Source: Haloarchaeobius litoreus (lineage in GTDB: Archaea; Halobacteriota; Halobacteria; Halobacteriales; Natrialbaceae). Taken from it: a stretch of DNA of 64,000 nucleotides. Positions 33,314 through 41,436 of the stretch are shown one piece after another. The notes beneath the pieces were generated by a model that ran no database searches, had not been told where the DNA came from, and saw only the letters and a list, made by a program, of their open reading frames with translations. The position numbers were made by a program, and so were the translations under genes. The stretch covers positions 124,001 through 188,000 of the forward strand of contig NZ_JANHJR010000002.1 in assembly GCF_024495425.1 (NCBI RefSeq), given 5' to 3'. Each line of letters begins with the position of its first letter. The stretch's first letter is position 1.

Positions 33314-33796
33314 ATGACCTACGTCGTCCCGTTCGACGACCAGCGCCTCTCGCGTGTCGCGCTCGACCGGGCGCAGTCGTACGCGGGCCTGACCGAGGAG
33401 CGCGTCGTCGCCGTCTCGGTCGTCCCGCGGAACCCCAGCTACGCCAGAGAGCGCGACTGGATCGCCTCCGACGAGAGCTTCGACGTGCAGCTGGTGCTGG
33501 AACGGCTCGCGGAAACAGTCGACAGCATCGCGCCCGAGGCCGAGTTCGAGTACGTCCTCGCGGACCGGTACGCGTCGCCGGGCACCATCTCCTCGAAGAT
33601 CCGCCGCAAGGCACGGAACTTGAACGCGACGGTCGTCTTCGTCGGGAGCGAGAACGCGGGTCGGATGCTGACCACGCTCCGGAGCGTCGGCCACAGCGTC
33701 GCGGCCGACGACACCTACGACGTCCACATCGTCCGTCGCGCCCGCGCGACCGGCGTCGCGGTCCTCGACGAACACTCCCAGCTGTTCGAGGACTGA
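33314..33796 (+). CDS. Universal stress protein (UspA-like)
   Basis: 160-residue single Usp domain. The N-terminal strand is YVVPFDDQRLSRVALDRA. The ATP-binding loop GXXGX9GS is degenerate here (VGSENAGRMLTTLRSVGHSVAAD), so nucleotide binding is uncertain. The acidic halophilic composition is evident. It follows kdgK by 72 nt, so it may be read-through co-expressed. General stress role only. Confidence 0.82.
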   Translation: MTYVVPFDDQRLSRVALDRAQSYAGLTEERVVAVSVVPRNPSYARERDWIASDESFDVQLVLERLAETVDSIAPEAEFEYVLADRYASPGTISSKIRRKARNLNATVVFVGSENAGRMLTTLRSVGHSVAADDTYDVHIVRRARATGVAVLDEHSQLFED

Positions 33797-33901
33797 CCCG
33801 GGACACCCAACCAGTTCGGCATCTGCCTTATATCCGCCGCCGATTTCCCAACGCGATTAGGGTCGGATTACTCCAGTCGGTCCGGTCTTGGGTTCGATGC
33901 G

Positions 33902-35047
33902 ATGAACCGAATGGCACCACTGCTGGCCGCGCTGCTGGTCGTCGCGTCCGTCGCGACACCCGCCGCCGCCGCAGTCACGGCCGATCGAACCGAGACGCAA
34001 GACGCCTACGCTGGAGCGCACGTGAGCTACGACGTGCAGGGCGACGCGGTCGTCGACTACACCGTCGACAACGAGACGATGGTGGAGTCGATGCGCGTCG
34101 AGTCCCAGTCGAACTACGAGAGTCGGGCGGGCGTGAGCGGCGAGGTCGACCTCGACTCCGTCGTCGAGCTGGACGGCCTTGGGCTGGACATGGGCGCGTC
34201 CACCACGACGCAGGCCACCGTCCAGACCGAGGGCGCTGCCAGCATCGTCACCCACGACAACGAGGACGGCACGCTCGTCGTCCGCGGTGGCGAGAACGGC
34301 CAGTTCGTCGAGGCCCAGGTCGGCAGTGATGCCGAGGCGGAAGCCGCGTCCGACGACCGCGTGGTCGTCGAGACCGACAACGGCACGACGGGCACCTTCA
34401 TCGTCGTCGGTGACGGGAACGTCACCGTCAACGAGGCGGGCAACGTCACGGCAGAACTCGGGAGCGATGCCTCGCTGGTGTTCCGCGAGTCCGGCGAGGA
34501 GCGCACCGACGGCGAGAAGCGCGTCGAGCGCATGATCGCCAACGGCACCGCGACCGCCGAGGTGTACGTCGAGGAGCAGGGCGAGCAGACCGTCGAGGAC
34601 ACGGTCACGTACGGGCAAGACACGACCGTCGAGGCCGCCCAGGAGGGCGAGCACACGGTCAACATGACCGTCGAGCGCACCCAGAGCCAGGGTAAGGTCG
34701 TCGTGATCCACGTCGCCGAGAGCGTCGTCGACGCTGGCGAGTCCGCCGAGGTACTGGTCGACGGGCAGGCCGCTGCTCGGGCCCAGAGCGTGAGCGAGCT
34801 CCGCGCCGCGACCCAGAACGGCGACGAGTCCATGTACTACGTCGCACAGGACGCGTCCGCACAGGCCGAGGCGTCCACCACGGTTATGGTGGGCTTCGAC
34901 CACTTCTCGGAGCGGACCGCCTCCATCCAGGGCGAGGAGACGACCGACGGCGACGACTCGGGCAGCGGCATGCCCGGCTTCGGCGTGACCGCCGCGCTCG
35001 CCGCACTCGTCGGCGCAGCACTCGTCGCGGTTCGCGCCCGGAGCTGA
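33902..35047 (+). CDS. Surface protein with PGF-CTERM anchor
   Basis: 381-residue secreted protein. A Sec-type signal peptide (residues 1-24, hydrophobic LLAALLVVASVATPAAAA) is followed by a beta-rich Thr/Asp/Glu ectodomain with many N-X-S/T sites (NET, NGT, NVT, NMT), and ends with SGMPGFG, a hydrophobic stretch AALAALVGAALVAV and basic RARS. That tripartite end is the PGF-CTERM signal processed by archaeosortase ArtA, which lipidates and anchors surface proteins. No enzymatic domain is recognisable. Confidence 0.85.
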   Translation: MNRMAPLLAALLVVASVATPAAAAVTADRTETQDAYAGAHVSYDVQGDAVVDYTVDNETMVESMRVESQSNYESRAGVSGEVDLDSVVELDGLGLDMGASTTTQATVQTEGAASIVTHDNEDGTLVVRGGENGQFVEAQVGSDAEAEAASDDRVVVETDNGTTGTFIVVGDGNVTVNEAGNVTAELGSDASLVFRESGEERTDGEKRVERMIANGTATAEVYVEEQGEQTVEDTVTYGQDTTVEAAQEGEHTVNMTVERTQSQGKVVVIHVAESVVDAGESAEVLVDGQAAARAQSVSELRAATQNGDESMYYVAQDASAQAEASTTVMVGFDHFSERTASIQGEETTDGDDSGSGMPGFGVTAALAALVGAALVAVRARS

Positions 35048-35296
35048 CGCCGTCCCCGATTCCTGACGCGACTTCCGACCGACGCACCGCGCTCGAACAG
35101 CGAACCGCGATCTCGAACCGACGCCGCCCGGACGCGAATCTGGCGGCGCACACTGCTGGCGAACCTCTTCTACGGGCACTCCGGGTATCCTCGACGGCCT
35201 GTTCCGAAAGCCGCGGAACAGGTCACTTGATAGACACTGCGCGTTCTGAAACTGGATATATATGTGGCTCCTGCGTGCTAACCCGTGTACATACGT

Positions 35297-35306
35297 GTTT
35301 ATATAG
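35297..35306 (+). promoter_or_regulatory. TATA box of hsp20 gene
   Basis: GTTTATATAGA centred about 26 nt before the ATG at 35327 gives a strong leaderless promoter. A second AT-rich run (GATATATATG) lies about 45 nt further upstream and may be a regulator or second TFB site, as in heat-shock promoters. Confidence 0.6.
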
Positions 35307-35326
35307 ATATAAGTCGTCTATCTGGT

Positions 35327-35782
35327 ATGGCATTCCGAACCTTCGATGACATGGACAGCATGTTCGACCAGATGGACCAGATGTTCGACGAGATGCGAAC
35401 GAACTGGATGGACATGACGCCCCGCGGCATGACACCCCAGCTCGAGTCCGACTCCGACGTCACGACCTACGGCGACGCCGCGACCAGCCTCTCCGAGCGC
35501 GACGGCAACTACGTGTTCGTGATGGACCTGCCCGGCTTCGAGCGCGAGGACATCGAGCTCACCTTCCGTGACGGCTCCCTCCACATCGACGCCGTCACCG
35601 AGATCGACCACGACTCCGAGTTCGTCTCCATGCACCAGTCGCGCCGCAGCAGCGAGCGCGTCCGCATCCCCGGCGACGTCGTCGCCGAGGAGATCGAGGC
35701 GACCTACCGCAACGGCGTCCTCGAGGTCCACCTCCCCATGCTGGAGGACGAGGACGACCACCACATCTCCATCCAGGACTGA
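35327..35782 (+). CDS. hsp20: Small heat-shock protein (Hsp20/alpha-crystallin)
   Basis: 151-residue chaperone that forms oligomers and holds unfolded proteins. The N-terminus is Met/Asp-rich (FDDMDSMFDQMDQMFDEMR). The alpha-crystallin domain spans about residues 45-140 with VMDLPGFEREDIELTFRDGSLHIDA and RNGVLEVHLPM, equivalent to the A-x-x-x-n-G-v-L motif. The C-terminal I-X-I (ISI) assembly tail is present. The strong promoter fits heat induction. Confidence 0.92.
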   Translation: MAFRTFDDMDSMFDQMDQMFDEMRTNWMDMTPRGMTPQLESDSDVTTYGDAATSLSERDGNYVFVMDLPGFEREDIELTFRDGSLHIDAVTEIDHDSEFVSMHQSRRSSERVRIPGDVVAEEIEATYRNGVLEVHLPMLEDEDDHHISIQD

Positions 35783-35958
35783 GCGGTCCCGGACGGGGCA
35801 ACCGCGACGGGTCCGCACCCGCTGCCCGACCCCTCGCTCCGCTCTTCGGTGATCTCCTGAATACGGATTTTACATTCTAATCTTCTATCGGTTCAAACTA
35901 TTCTCTGGAGGTAGAAATCATCGGTTAACTTTAATCTATTGGCCGATAAGCGGCCGGT

Positions 35959-36195
35959 ATGCGTGCGCCTCTGAGTACCACCGTGATGCTCCTCGGGCTC
36001 GTCGTGACCGTCGGCTCCGGCTGGTACATCGCCAAGGGACCCTTCTTCGGCTTCGCGACGCCGCCGCTGCCGTACATCCTGGGCGCGACGGGCGTCTTCG
36101 TCTTCGGTATCATCGTCTTCGGCTGGGGGCTGAGCAGCCGCATCGACGCCGGGCGGGGCAACGAGCGCGTCATCCCGAGCAACGAGAAGGTCTAG
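35959..36195 (+). CDS. Small two-helix membrane protein
   Basis: 78-residue protein with helices at about residues 5-25 and 38-58 and a charged C-terminus. A TATA-like region (ACTTTAATC, about 35930-35938) lies 25 nt upstream. Its TAG and the stop of the convergent cetZ overlap as CTAG, so the two transcripts meet tail to tail. The function is unknown. Confidence 0.68.
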   Translation: MRAPLSTTVMLLGLVVTVGSGWYIAKGPFFGFATPPLPYILGATGVFVFGIIVFGWGLSSRIDAGRGNERVIPSNEKV

Positions 36196-37355
36196 AAGAG
36201 CGGCGTCAGCTCCTCGTCGCCGTCGTCGAGCAGCGCCGCCAGGTTCGCGTCGGACTGCGAGCGGATCTCCTCCAGGTTCTCCATCGCCTCGATGGCGACC
36301 TGCTGGAGCCCCTTGATGCGGGGCACGTCGGTCACGCCCGACAGCAGCACCACGCAGGCGACGGAGTGCTCGTCCGGCAGCGGGTAGTCCCCGCCGCGGA
36401 TCTCCATCGAGCCGGTCTGCTCCTCCAGCCACCGGCGGCCGTGCTCGATTCCCTTCCGGTTGAGGTACTCCGGCGGGCCTGCCATGACGAGCAGCCCACG
36501 CTCCGCCCCGTTGAGCTCGCACGGGAGCGTGAGCCGACCGAGCGCCGCCTTCCGGACCAGCGAGGTGATACGGTTCGTCGTGTCGGTCTCGTCCAGCTCC
36601 TTCTTCGAGAACCGGGAGAACAGCCCGCCCTTCTCGCGCTCGACGTGGTCGACGGCGTAGCCGATGGTCGAGACGCCGCCGCTGCCGAGCGTGTTGATGA
36701 TCTCGGAGGCGTCGACGACCGACTCGCCGACAGCGCCGCCCTCGTCGACCTCGCCCGCGCCGAACAGCACCGCGAGCCGGCGCACCAGCTCGTCGTTGAT
36801 GTCGGCGTAGCCCTCGCCCAGCGACTCGCCCGTGTGACGCCACGACTCGTTGTCGAAGACGATGAGGTTGTCCACCTCGCGGACGAACGTCTGGAACGAC
36901 CGCGCCGCGTTCAGCGTGTACAGCCCGCCCTCGTCCGAGCCCGGGAGGATGCCCAGCCCGTAGACGGGTTCGGCGTAGAGCCGCTTCAGGTGCTTCGCCA
37001 GCACCGGTGCGCCACCCGACCCGGTGCCGCCGCCGAGCCCGGCGACGACCATGAACGCATCCACCTCGTGGACCGGGACGTCGTCGAGCGCCGCCTGTAT
37101 CTCCTCGATGTCCTCCTCGGTGACCTCCGCGCCGAGCTCGTTGTCGGCCCCGACGCCGTGGCCCTTCACCCTGGTCTGCCCGATGAGCACCTGCTGGTCC
37201 TTCGGGATGTGCTTCAGGCCGCGGAGGTCGGCCGTCGCCGTGTTCACCGCGACGGCCGCCCGGACCGTCTTCCCCCGGGTCTGCCGGTCGAACTCGACGA
37301 ACCGGTCGACGACCTTCCCGCCCGCCTGGCCGAAGCCGACCATGGCGAGCTTCAC
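36192..37355 (-). CDS. cetZ: CetZ tubulin-superfamily cytoskeletal protein
   Basis: 387-residue tubulin/FtsZ homologue of the archaeal CetZ group, involved in cell-shape control and motility rather than division itself. The N-terminus MKLAMVGFGQAGGKVVD, the tubulin signature GLGGGTGSGGAPVLAKHLK (about residues 107-125) and the synergy-type Asp/Glu region follow the CetZ pattern. The start is GTG at 37355, chosen because CetZ proteins begin at this MKLAM position; longer frames have no matching N-terminus. The upstream TATA-like box gives a leader of about 40 nt, and beyond it lies a ladder of hairpins. Confidence 0.93.
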   Translation of the reverse strand: MKLAMVGFGQAGGKVVDRFVEFDRQTRGKTVRAAVAVNTATADLRGLKHIPKDQQVLIGQTRVKGHGVGADNELGAEVTEEDIEEIQAALDDVPVHEVDAFMVVAGLGGGTGSGGAPVLAKHLKRLYAEPVYGLGILPGSDEGGLYTLNAARSFQTFVREVDNLIVFDNESWRHTGESLGEGYADINDELVRRLAVLFGAGEVDEGGAVGESVVDASEIINTLGSGGVSTIGYAVDHVEREKGGLFSRFSKKELDETDTTNRITSLVRKAALGRLTLPCELNGAERGLLVMAGPPEYLNRKGIEHGRRWLEEQTGSMEIRGGDYPLPDEHSVACVVLLSGVTDVPRIKGLQQVAIEAMENLEEIRSQSDANLAALLDDGDEELTPLF

Positions 37356-37421
37356 TGTCGAACCACCCCGGAGAACCGCGTCGATACTGTACTCATGGTG
37401 ACCAGTTACGCCCCCCGTGCA

Positions 37422-37430
37422 GATAAATAC
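37422..37430 (-). promoter_or_regulatory. TATA-like box of cetZ
   Basis: GTATTTATC on the minus strand, about 70 nt before the GTG, would give transcription starting roughly 40 nt upstream of the gene. Confidence 0.4.
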
Positions 37431-37461
37431 AGACGCCGACCCGGGATATTGATTGGACGGT

Positions 37462-37735
37462 GTGGCAGCCCGGCCAGCCGCACGAGGGATGAGAGGCGCA
37501 GGGAGCCTGCGACCGAGCATCGGGCACGGGACGCGAGCGTCCCGTGAGCCCGCAGGAAATTGGGGCTCTCCCGGGACGTTACCGGAACTCTACGAGTTCC
37601 GGTCAGCAGCCAGAAATCTTCGATTTCTGGCCACGTTGCCGGACTCCGTCTGGCAAGCAGTCAGAACGTTCCGCGTTCTGACAACGCAACGAGTCGTGGG
37701 AGTCGAGACAGTCGGGGCTTTCTGGCCGTTTGCGG
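37462..37735 (+). repeat. Composite hairpin element, copy D (hairpin-ladder form)
   Basis: Plus-strand copy with the tail GTCGAGACAGTC-GGGGCTTTCTGG (about 37702-37725). In place of the usual two hairpins it carries five in a row: CACGGGACG/CGTCCCGTG (37526-37547), CCGGAACTC/GAGTTCCGG (37582-37602), CCAGAAATC/GATTTCTGG (37610-37630), TTGCCGGAC/GTCTGGCAA (37636-37656, one wobble) and GTCAGAACG/CGTTCTGAC (37660-37682). All have 9-bp stems and loops of 3-5 nt, and the last four repeat every 24-28 nt. The stem sequences differ, the pairing does not. Confidence 0.75.
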
Positions 37736-37860
37736 TGTCGGACAGCGCACTCCGAGTTGAAGGAGCAGGAACTTTCGAACTCGCTGTAGCTACGTTACAG
37801 AGTCGAAACCCAACAAAACAGGCCTGAAATCGCCGAATCTACAGAGAAAACAAGGCGAGT

Positions 37861-37882
37861 GCCTCGGGGCTTGACCCCGAGG
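37861..37882. repeat. Left-end hairpin of the IS605-type element
   Basis: Hairpin with 9-bp GC-rich stem and TTGA loop, identical in sequence to the right-end copy; TnpA substrates of this family are end hairpins recognised as single-stranded DNA. Confidence 0.7.
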
Positions 37883-37895
37883 GTGAAGCCGACAC

Positions 37896-38294
37896 CTAGA
37901 CGTGTTCTGTCCGCTCGATGTACCGCTCAATTGTTTCCGTTGAGACTGTTCCTGCCGTTCCGGTGTAGTACGACTGTTCCCAAAAGCCACCGCCCCACAG
38001 ATACTCCTTCAAGAACGACTCGTGCTGTTCCCACATCTCCCGCGCCGTGGTGCTCTTGACAGTCCTTGCAATCTCGCTCGGCGCGTGTTTCGGGTGGGCG
38101 GAGAGGAACAGATGTACGTGGTAGGGTGAGATCTGGAGCGACAGTATCTCGTAATCGTACTCGTCGCAGACGTTGCGGAAACTCGCTTCCAGCGAATCCT
38201 CGATGGGTTCGAGAATCGCGTGTCGGTACTTCGGACACCACACGAAGTGGTAGTTGACGTTGTACACCGTGTGATTCGACCGCTTTTCACCCAT
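37896..38294 (-). CDS. tnpA: IS200/IS605 family transposase TnpA (Y1 HUH)
   Basis: 132-residue single-strand transposase. The HUH metal motif is HVH in SPYHVHLFLSAHPKH (about residues 60-62). The catalytic Tyr lies in the C-terminal helix region WEQSYYTGTAGTVS (about residues 105-112). The N-terminal VNYHFVWCPKYRHAIL is the standard family opening. The enzyme works as a dimer, cutting and joining one strand at the hairpin ends. Full length, so probably functional. It reads toward the element's left end. Confidence 0.93.
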   Translation of the reverse strand: MGEKRSNHTVYNVNYHFVWCPKYRHAILEPIEDSLEASFRNVCDEYDYEILSLQISPYHVHLFLSAHPKHAPSEIARTVKSTTAREMWEQHESFLKEYLWGGGFWEQSYYTGTAGTVSTETIERYIERTEHV

Positions 38295-38348
38295 CTCGAA
38301 CTCACTCTATCAACACAGTTAAGTATATCCAAAGTATATACTTAGAGT

Positions 38349-38504
38349 GTGCCGGACAGCTTTGAAATCGAAGGTGAGGAAGTTCTCGACGGCGAGGTCA
38401 AACCGTTCGGGAACAGTGCCCACGTCACCGTCCCCAAACGCTGGCGTGGGGCCGACGTGAAGGTCGTCAGAACCTCAGAACCCGCCGAACAAGACGAAGA
38501 ATGA
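38349..38504 (+). CDS. TnpB-associated small protein (DUF2080-like)
   Basis: 51-residue protein beginning with GTG: a short acidic N-terminus, then GNSAHVTVPKRWRGADVKVVR, which resembles the SpoVT/AbrB-type swapped-hairpin fold. Such small proteins commonly precede tnpB in haloarchaeal IS200/IS605 elements and are annotated DUF2080 transposase-associated. Its TGA overlaps the tnpB ATG in an ATGA, giving translational coupling. It might autoregulate the element, but this is inference. Confidence 0.78.
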   Translation: MPDSFEIEGEEVLDGEVKPFGNSAHVTVPKRWRGADVKVVRTSEPAEQDEE

Positions 38505-39760
38505 CCGACTCACAGGCTCTCGTCAAGACGCTGGACTTCCAACTCGACATCCAGAGTGATAACGAGGGCCTGCTGTACGACGCCACGCTCGAAGCCCGCT
38601 CGGTGTACAACGAAACTATCCGTCTCGCCAAAGATGGTGTGGACTGGAATACGATTCCCGACCGCGTGGCCGACGACGCCAACCTCGTGAAGAACACGAC
38701 ACAGCGCGTCGTTGTCAAAGCACTCGGTGCGATGGATAATTACTACGAGTACGACGACTTCGGCCAGCCGAGCCACACCAAGGACGGCGCGTACCCGCTC
38801 CGAGCGAACTACGAGGAAGGGTACAACCTGTCGCTTACTGACGACGGCGACGTGGCGTTCCGTATCAGCGCGAAGCCGTACAAACACGTCAAGGGCGTCC
38901 TCAAAGGGAGTGACGCCCACCTCGACATTCTCAAGACCGCGCTCACGAGTGACGAGTGGAAGATTGGGACGGCGGAAGCCCTGTTCCATAACGAGAACGC
39001 CGAGTTGCACGTCAATGTCACCAACACCGAGCAGACTGTACGAGACAAGCAGGACTCACGAACGGTCGTCGGCGTGGACGTGAACGAGGATAACGTGGCT
39101 CTCACCGCACTCTCCGCGAACGGTGTCGAAGACACGTTGGTCATCGACTTCCCCGAAATCAAGTTTGAGCGACACCGCTACTTCACGATGCGGAAGCGCG
39201 TGCAAAACGCGGGGAAAGACAGCATCCACGACACGTTGGAAGGGCGTGAAGAACGGTTTGTCCGTGACCGACTCCACAAGGTGTCTCGGCACATCGTTGA
39301 GTGGGGTCATCAGTTCGAGAGGCCGTGCATCGTCTTTGAAGACCTCAAAGAGATGCGCGACAGTATCGACTACGGTACGCGGATGAATCGGCGCTTACAC
39401 CACCTCCCGTTCCGTGCCCTCCAGTTCTATACGTCGTACAAGGCCGCGTTCGAGGGGATTCCGACTGCGTGGATTAACCCCGAATACACGAGCCAGCGGT
39501 GTCCGATGTGCGGGCATACGGAGCGTGCGAACCGCAACAAAAAGCGGTTCAAGTGCAAGGGATGCGAGCATCAAGACCACAGCGACCGTGGTGCAAGCGT
39601 CAACATCGCCGTGAAAGGCATCGAGAAGCATCAGGACTGGAATGTGCCTGCTCTCAACAGCCTTCCTGTTGTTCGGAAGGTGCGACGGCAGGCATCGGGG
39701 GCCGTGGACGTCCCGACCGTGACCCACCTGACCGTTCGAGGCTCTCAGGCCGATGGTTGA
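38501..39760 (+). CDS. tnpB: TnpB RNA-guided endonuclease of IS605-type element
   Basis: 419-residue TnpB. The split RuvC active site is intact: D193 in GVDVNED, E280 in VFEDLKEM and D362 in DHSDRGASVNIA. The zinc finger CPMCGH...CKGCEH (about residues 332-352) is complete. TnpB proteins form a complex with a guide RNA from the element's 3' end and cut DNA next to a transposon-adjacent motif, preserving the element at its site; TnpB is the ancestor of Cas12. The C-terminal 60 residues are the usual variable tail. Nothing indicates decay. Confidence 0.95.
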   Translation: MTDSQALVKTLDFQLDIQSDNEGLLYDATLEARSVYNETIRLAKDGVDWNTIPDRVADDANLVKNTTQRVVVKALGAMDNYYEYDDFGQPSHTKDGAYPLRANYEEGYNLSLTDDGDVAFRISAKPYKHVKGVLKGSDAHLDILKTALTSDEWKIGTAEALFHNENAELHVNVTNTEQTVRDKQDSRTVVGVDVNEDNVALTALSANGVEDTLVIDFPEIKFERHRYFTMRKRVQNAGKDSIHDTLEGREERFVRDRLHKVSRHIVEWGHQFERPCIVFEDLKEMRDSIDYGTRMNRRLHHLPFRALQFYTSYKAAFEGIPTAWINPEYTSQRCPMCGHTERANRNKKRFKCKGCEHQDHSDRGASVNIAVKGIEKHQDWNVPALNSLPVVRKVRRQASGAVDVPTVTHLTVRGSQADG

Positions 39761-39815
39761 GTGGGAGTGCCCGACTAAACCACGGGAAGCCTCGGGGCTT
39801 GACCCCGAGGCGGTT
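39660..39815 (+). ncRNA. Predicted TnpB guide RNA (omega/reRNA)
   Basis: In characterised TnpB systems the RNA overlaps the 3' end of tnpB, runs through the right-end hairpin (39789-39810 here) and carries a guide copied from the host DNA just past the end. In haloarchaea, sense-overlapping transcripts of this kind are known from IS1341-type tnpB genes. The limits given are approximate. The guide here would come from the last codons of nusA, read antisense. Confidence 0.4.
39789..39810. repeat. Right-end hairpin of the IS605-type element
   Basis: Same 22-nt hairpin as at the left end, arms CCTCGGGG/CCCCGAGG. It is followed within 4 nt by the complement of the nusA stop codon. Confidence 0.7.
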
Positions 39816-40234
39816 CACGCCAGCTGGATGTCGTCGACGTCGAAGTGCCGTTTCGCCAGCTCGCGCGCGGTGTCGATGTTCCGGCCGTCCGCGCCGATTG
39901 CGACGCCGGTGTCGGCCTCGTCGACCTCCGCGTAGGCGACCGTGTCGCCGTTCTCGCTGATGGTGACGTGGTACACCGCCGCCGGGGCGAGCGCGTTCGC
40001 GACGAAGTCCGCCGCGGTGTCGGCGTCCTCGACGAGCTTCACGTCGCGGCCGAGGCGCTCCTCGAACTCGGCGACGTGCTGGCCGCCAGGGCCGATGGCC
40101 GTGCCCATGTCGCCCGCGGCGACGAGGACGACGACGCGGTCGTCTTCGATCAGGCAGTCCCGACCGCTCGCCTCGGTCACCTCCTCGAACAGCCCGAGGA
40201 TGCGCAGCGCCTCGTCCGTCAGCGTGACCGCCAT
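39815..40234 (-). CDS. nusA: NusA-like transcription elongation/termination factor
   Basis: 139-residue archaeal NusA of the short type, built from two KH domains. The GXXG loops are IGPGGQHV (about residues 48-55) and IGADGRNI (about residues 114-121). It lacks the S1 and RNAP-binding domains of bacterial NusA. It binds RNA near the polymerase. Its ATG overlaps the rpoA2 stop (TGATG), so it is the last gene of the rpo operon in this window. Just after its stop is the IS605-type element, which blocks any read-through into the genes that usually follow (rps12, rps7). Confidence 0.93.
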   Translation of the reverse strand: MAVTLTDEALRILGLFEEVTEASGRDCLIEDDRVVVLVAAGDMGTAIGPGGQHVAEFEERLGRDVKLVEDADTAADFVANALAPAAVYHVTISENGDTVAYAEVDEADTGVAIGADGRNIDTARELAKRHFDVDDIQLA

Positions 40235-41436
40235 CAGTCCGCTTGCGAGGACCGGTTGACCGACCCCATCTTGAGGTTCACGTCGCCGGTGCCGAGCTTG
40301 ATGGGCTTGCCGACGATGACGTTCTCGGTGACGCCGTTCAGGTCGTCGACCTCGCCGTGGATGGCGGCGTCGAGCAGGTGGTTGACCGTCACCTCGAACG
40401 CCGCACGCGCCAGCACGGAGTCCTTCGAGCCGGAGATGCCGTGGCGGCCGATGGACTCGATCTCGCCGCGGTTGGTCATGATGTCCGCGACGAGCATCAG
40501 GTGCCGGACGTTCACGTCGTCCAGCCCCTGCTCCTCGAGGGTGGTCTTCGTCTCCTCGATGATGGTCTCGCGTGCGGCCTCGATGCCGAGCTCGGAGTGG
40601 ATCTCGTGGATGTTGTTGCAGGTGGTCCGCGAGGCGTCGACGCCCTCGATGGTGAGCACGTCGCCGAACGCCGAACCCTCGGTGTAGAGGACGAACTCCT
40701 CGCCGTCCTCGGTCTCCTCCTTGCGGATGACGACGCGGGCGATCTCCTCGATGCCCTTGAACGTCACCTCGCGCAGCTCCTCGACGAGCTGGAGCAGGTC
40801 CCGGTAGGACGGCTCCTCGGGGCCGAACTCGACGTCTGTGCCCTGCTGGACCGTCTTCACACCCAGCGAGTCCTCGATTATCTCTGCGACCTCGCCGGCG
40901 ATCTCGTCGACGCTGTCGACGGTCGGCCAGCGCTCCTGGAGCGTGTCCGGGTTGAGGTCGATGTGGACGCGCATGTCGGCGACGTTCGTCGAGATGTCGC
41001 CGAGCGCGAGGATCTTCGTCGCCTCGATCTTCCAGACGACCTCGTGGGCCTTCTCGCGGTCGGTCCCGTACTCGTCGTCGAGGTGGACCGTCATCGTCGG
41101 CGTGTCCGGCGTCTTCCGGGCGTCCACCAGCTCGATGAGCCGGGGCAGGCCCTGGGTGACGTCGATCTCCGCGACGCCCGCGTAGTGGAACGTGTTCATC
41201 GTCAGCTGCGTGCCCGGCTCCCCGATGGACTGGGCGCTGACGGTGCCGACGGGGTCGAGCGCGTCGACCCGGGTATCGAGGTACCGGTGCTCGACGGCGC
41301 GGGCGATCTCGTCGGCCTGCTCGACGTTCGCGTCGTTCGCCTCGACGGTCCGGTACACCTCGGCCTTGAGGTCGTCGGGCAGCTCGGTGTCCTCGACGAC
41401 CGCCTCGACGTCCGCGGAGACGTCGAACTCAGTCAT
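40234..41436 (-). CDS. rpoA2: DNA-directed RNA polymerase subunit A''
   Basis: 400-residue C-terminal part of the archaeal largest subunit (equivalent to the end of bacterial beta'). [26 protein letters not shown] (about residues 62-87) is the trigger-loop region, the catalytic mobile element of RNAP. The C-terminal [22 protein letters not shown] is also conserved. The ATG at 41436 overlaps the rpoA1 stop by 8 nt. It is part of the operon rpoH-B2-B1-A1-A2-nusA. Confidence 0.97.
   Translation of the reverse strand: MTEFDVSADVEAVVEDTELPDDLKAEVYRTVEANDANVEQADEIARAVEHRYLDTRVDALDPVGTVSAQSIGEPGTQLTMNTFHYAGVAEIDVTQGLPRLIELVDARKTPDTPTMTVHLDDEYGTDREKAHEVVWKIEATKILALGDISTNVADMRVHIDLNPDTLQERWPTVDSVDEIAGEVAEIIEDSLGVKTVQQGTDVEFGPEEPSYRDLLQLVEELREVTFKGIEEIARVVIRKEETEDGEEFVLYTEGSAFGDVLTIEGVDASRTTCNNIHEIHSELGIEAARETIIEETKTTLEEQGLDDVNVRHLMLVADIMTNRGEIESIGRHGISGSKDSVLARAAFEVTVNHLLDAAIHGEVDDLNGVTENVIVGKPIKLGTGDVNLKMGSVNRSSQAD

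Larger units (their letters stand above)
37861..39810 (+). mobile_element. IS605-type (IS200/IS605 family) insertion sequence with TnpA, accessory protein and TnpB
   Basis: Complete-looking element of about 1.95 kb with divergent tnpA (minus) and an accessory gene plus tnpB (plus). An identical 22-nt hairpin sequence, arms CCTCGGGG and CCCCGAGG around TTGA, occurs at both ends: 37861-37882 and 39789-39810. The exact outer ends and target site are not proven; members of this family transpose as single strands and leave no target duplication. The right end lies 4 nt from the stop codon of nusA. All three frames are open, so it may be active. Confidence 0.85.

Noticed and set aside
37526-37682. 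CRISPR array in the hairpin ladder
   Set aside because: The units share stem length only, not sequence, and there are no unique spacers of regular size.
37453-37827. 124-residue frame upstream of cetZ
   Set aside because: It is made of the hairpin ladder; stems and loops dictate the residues and no homologous protein pattern is seen.
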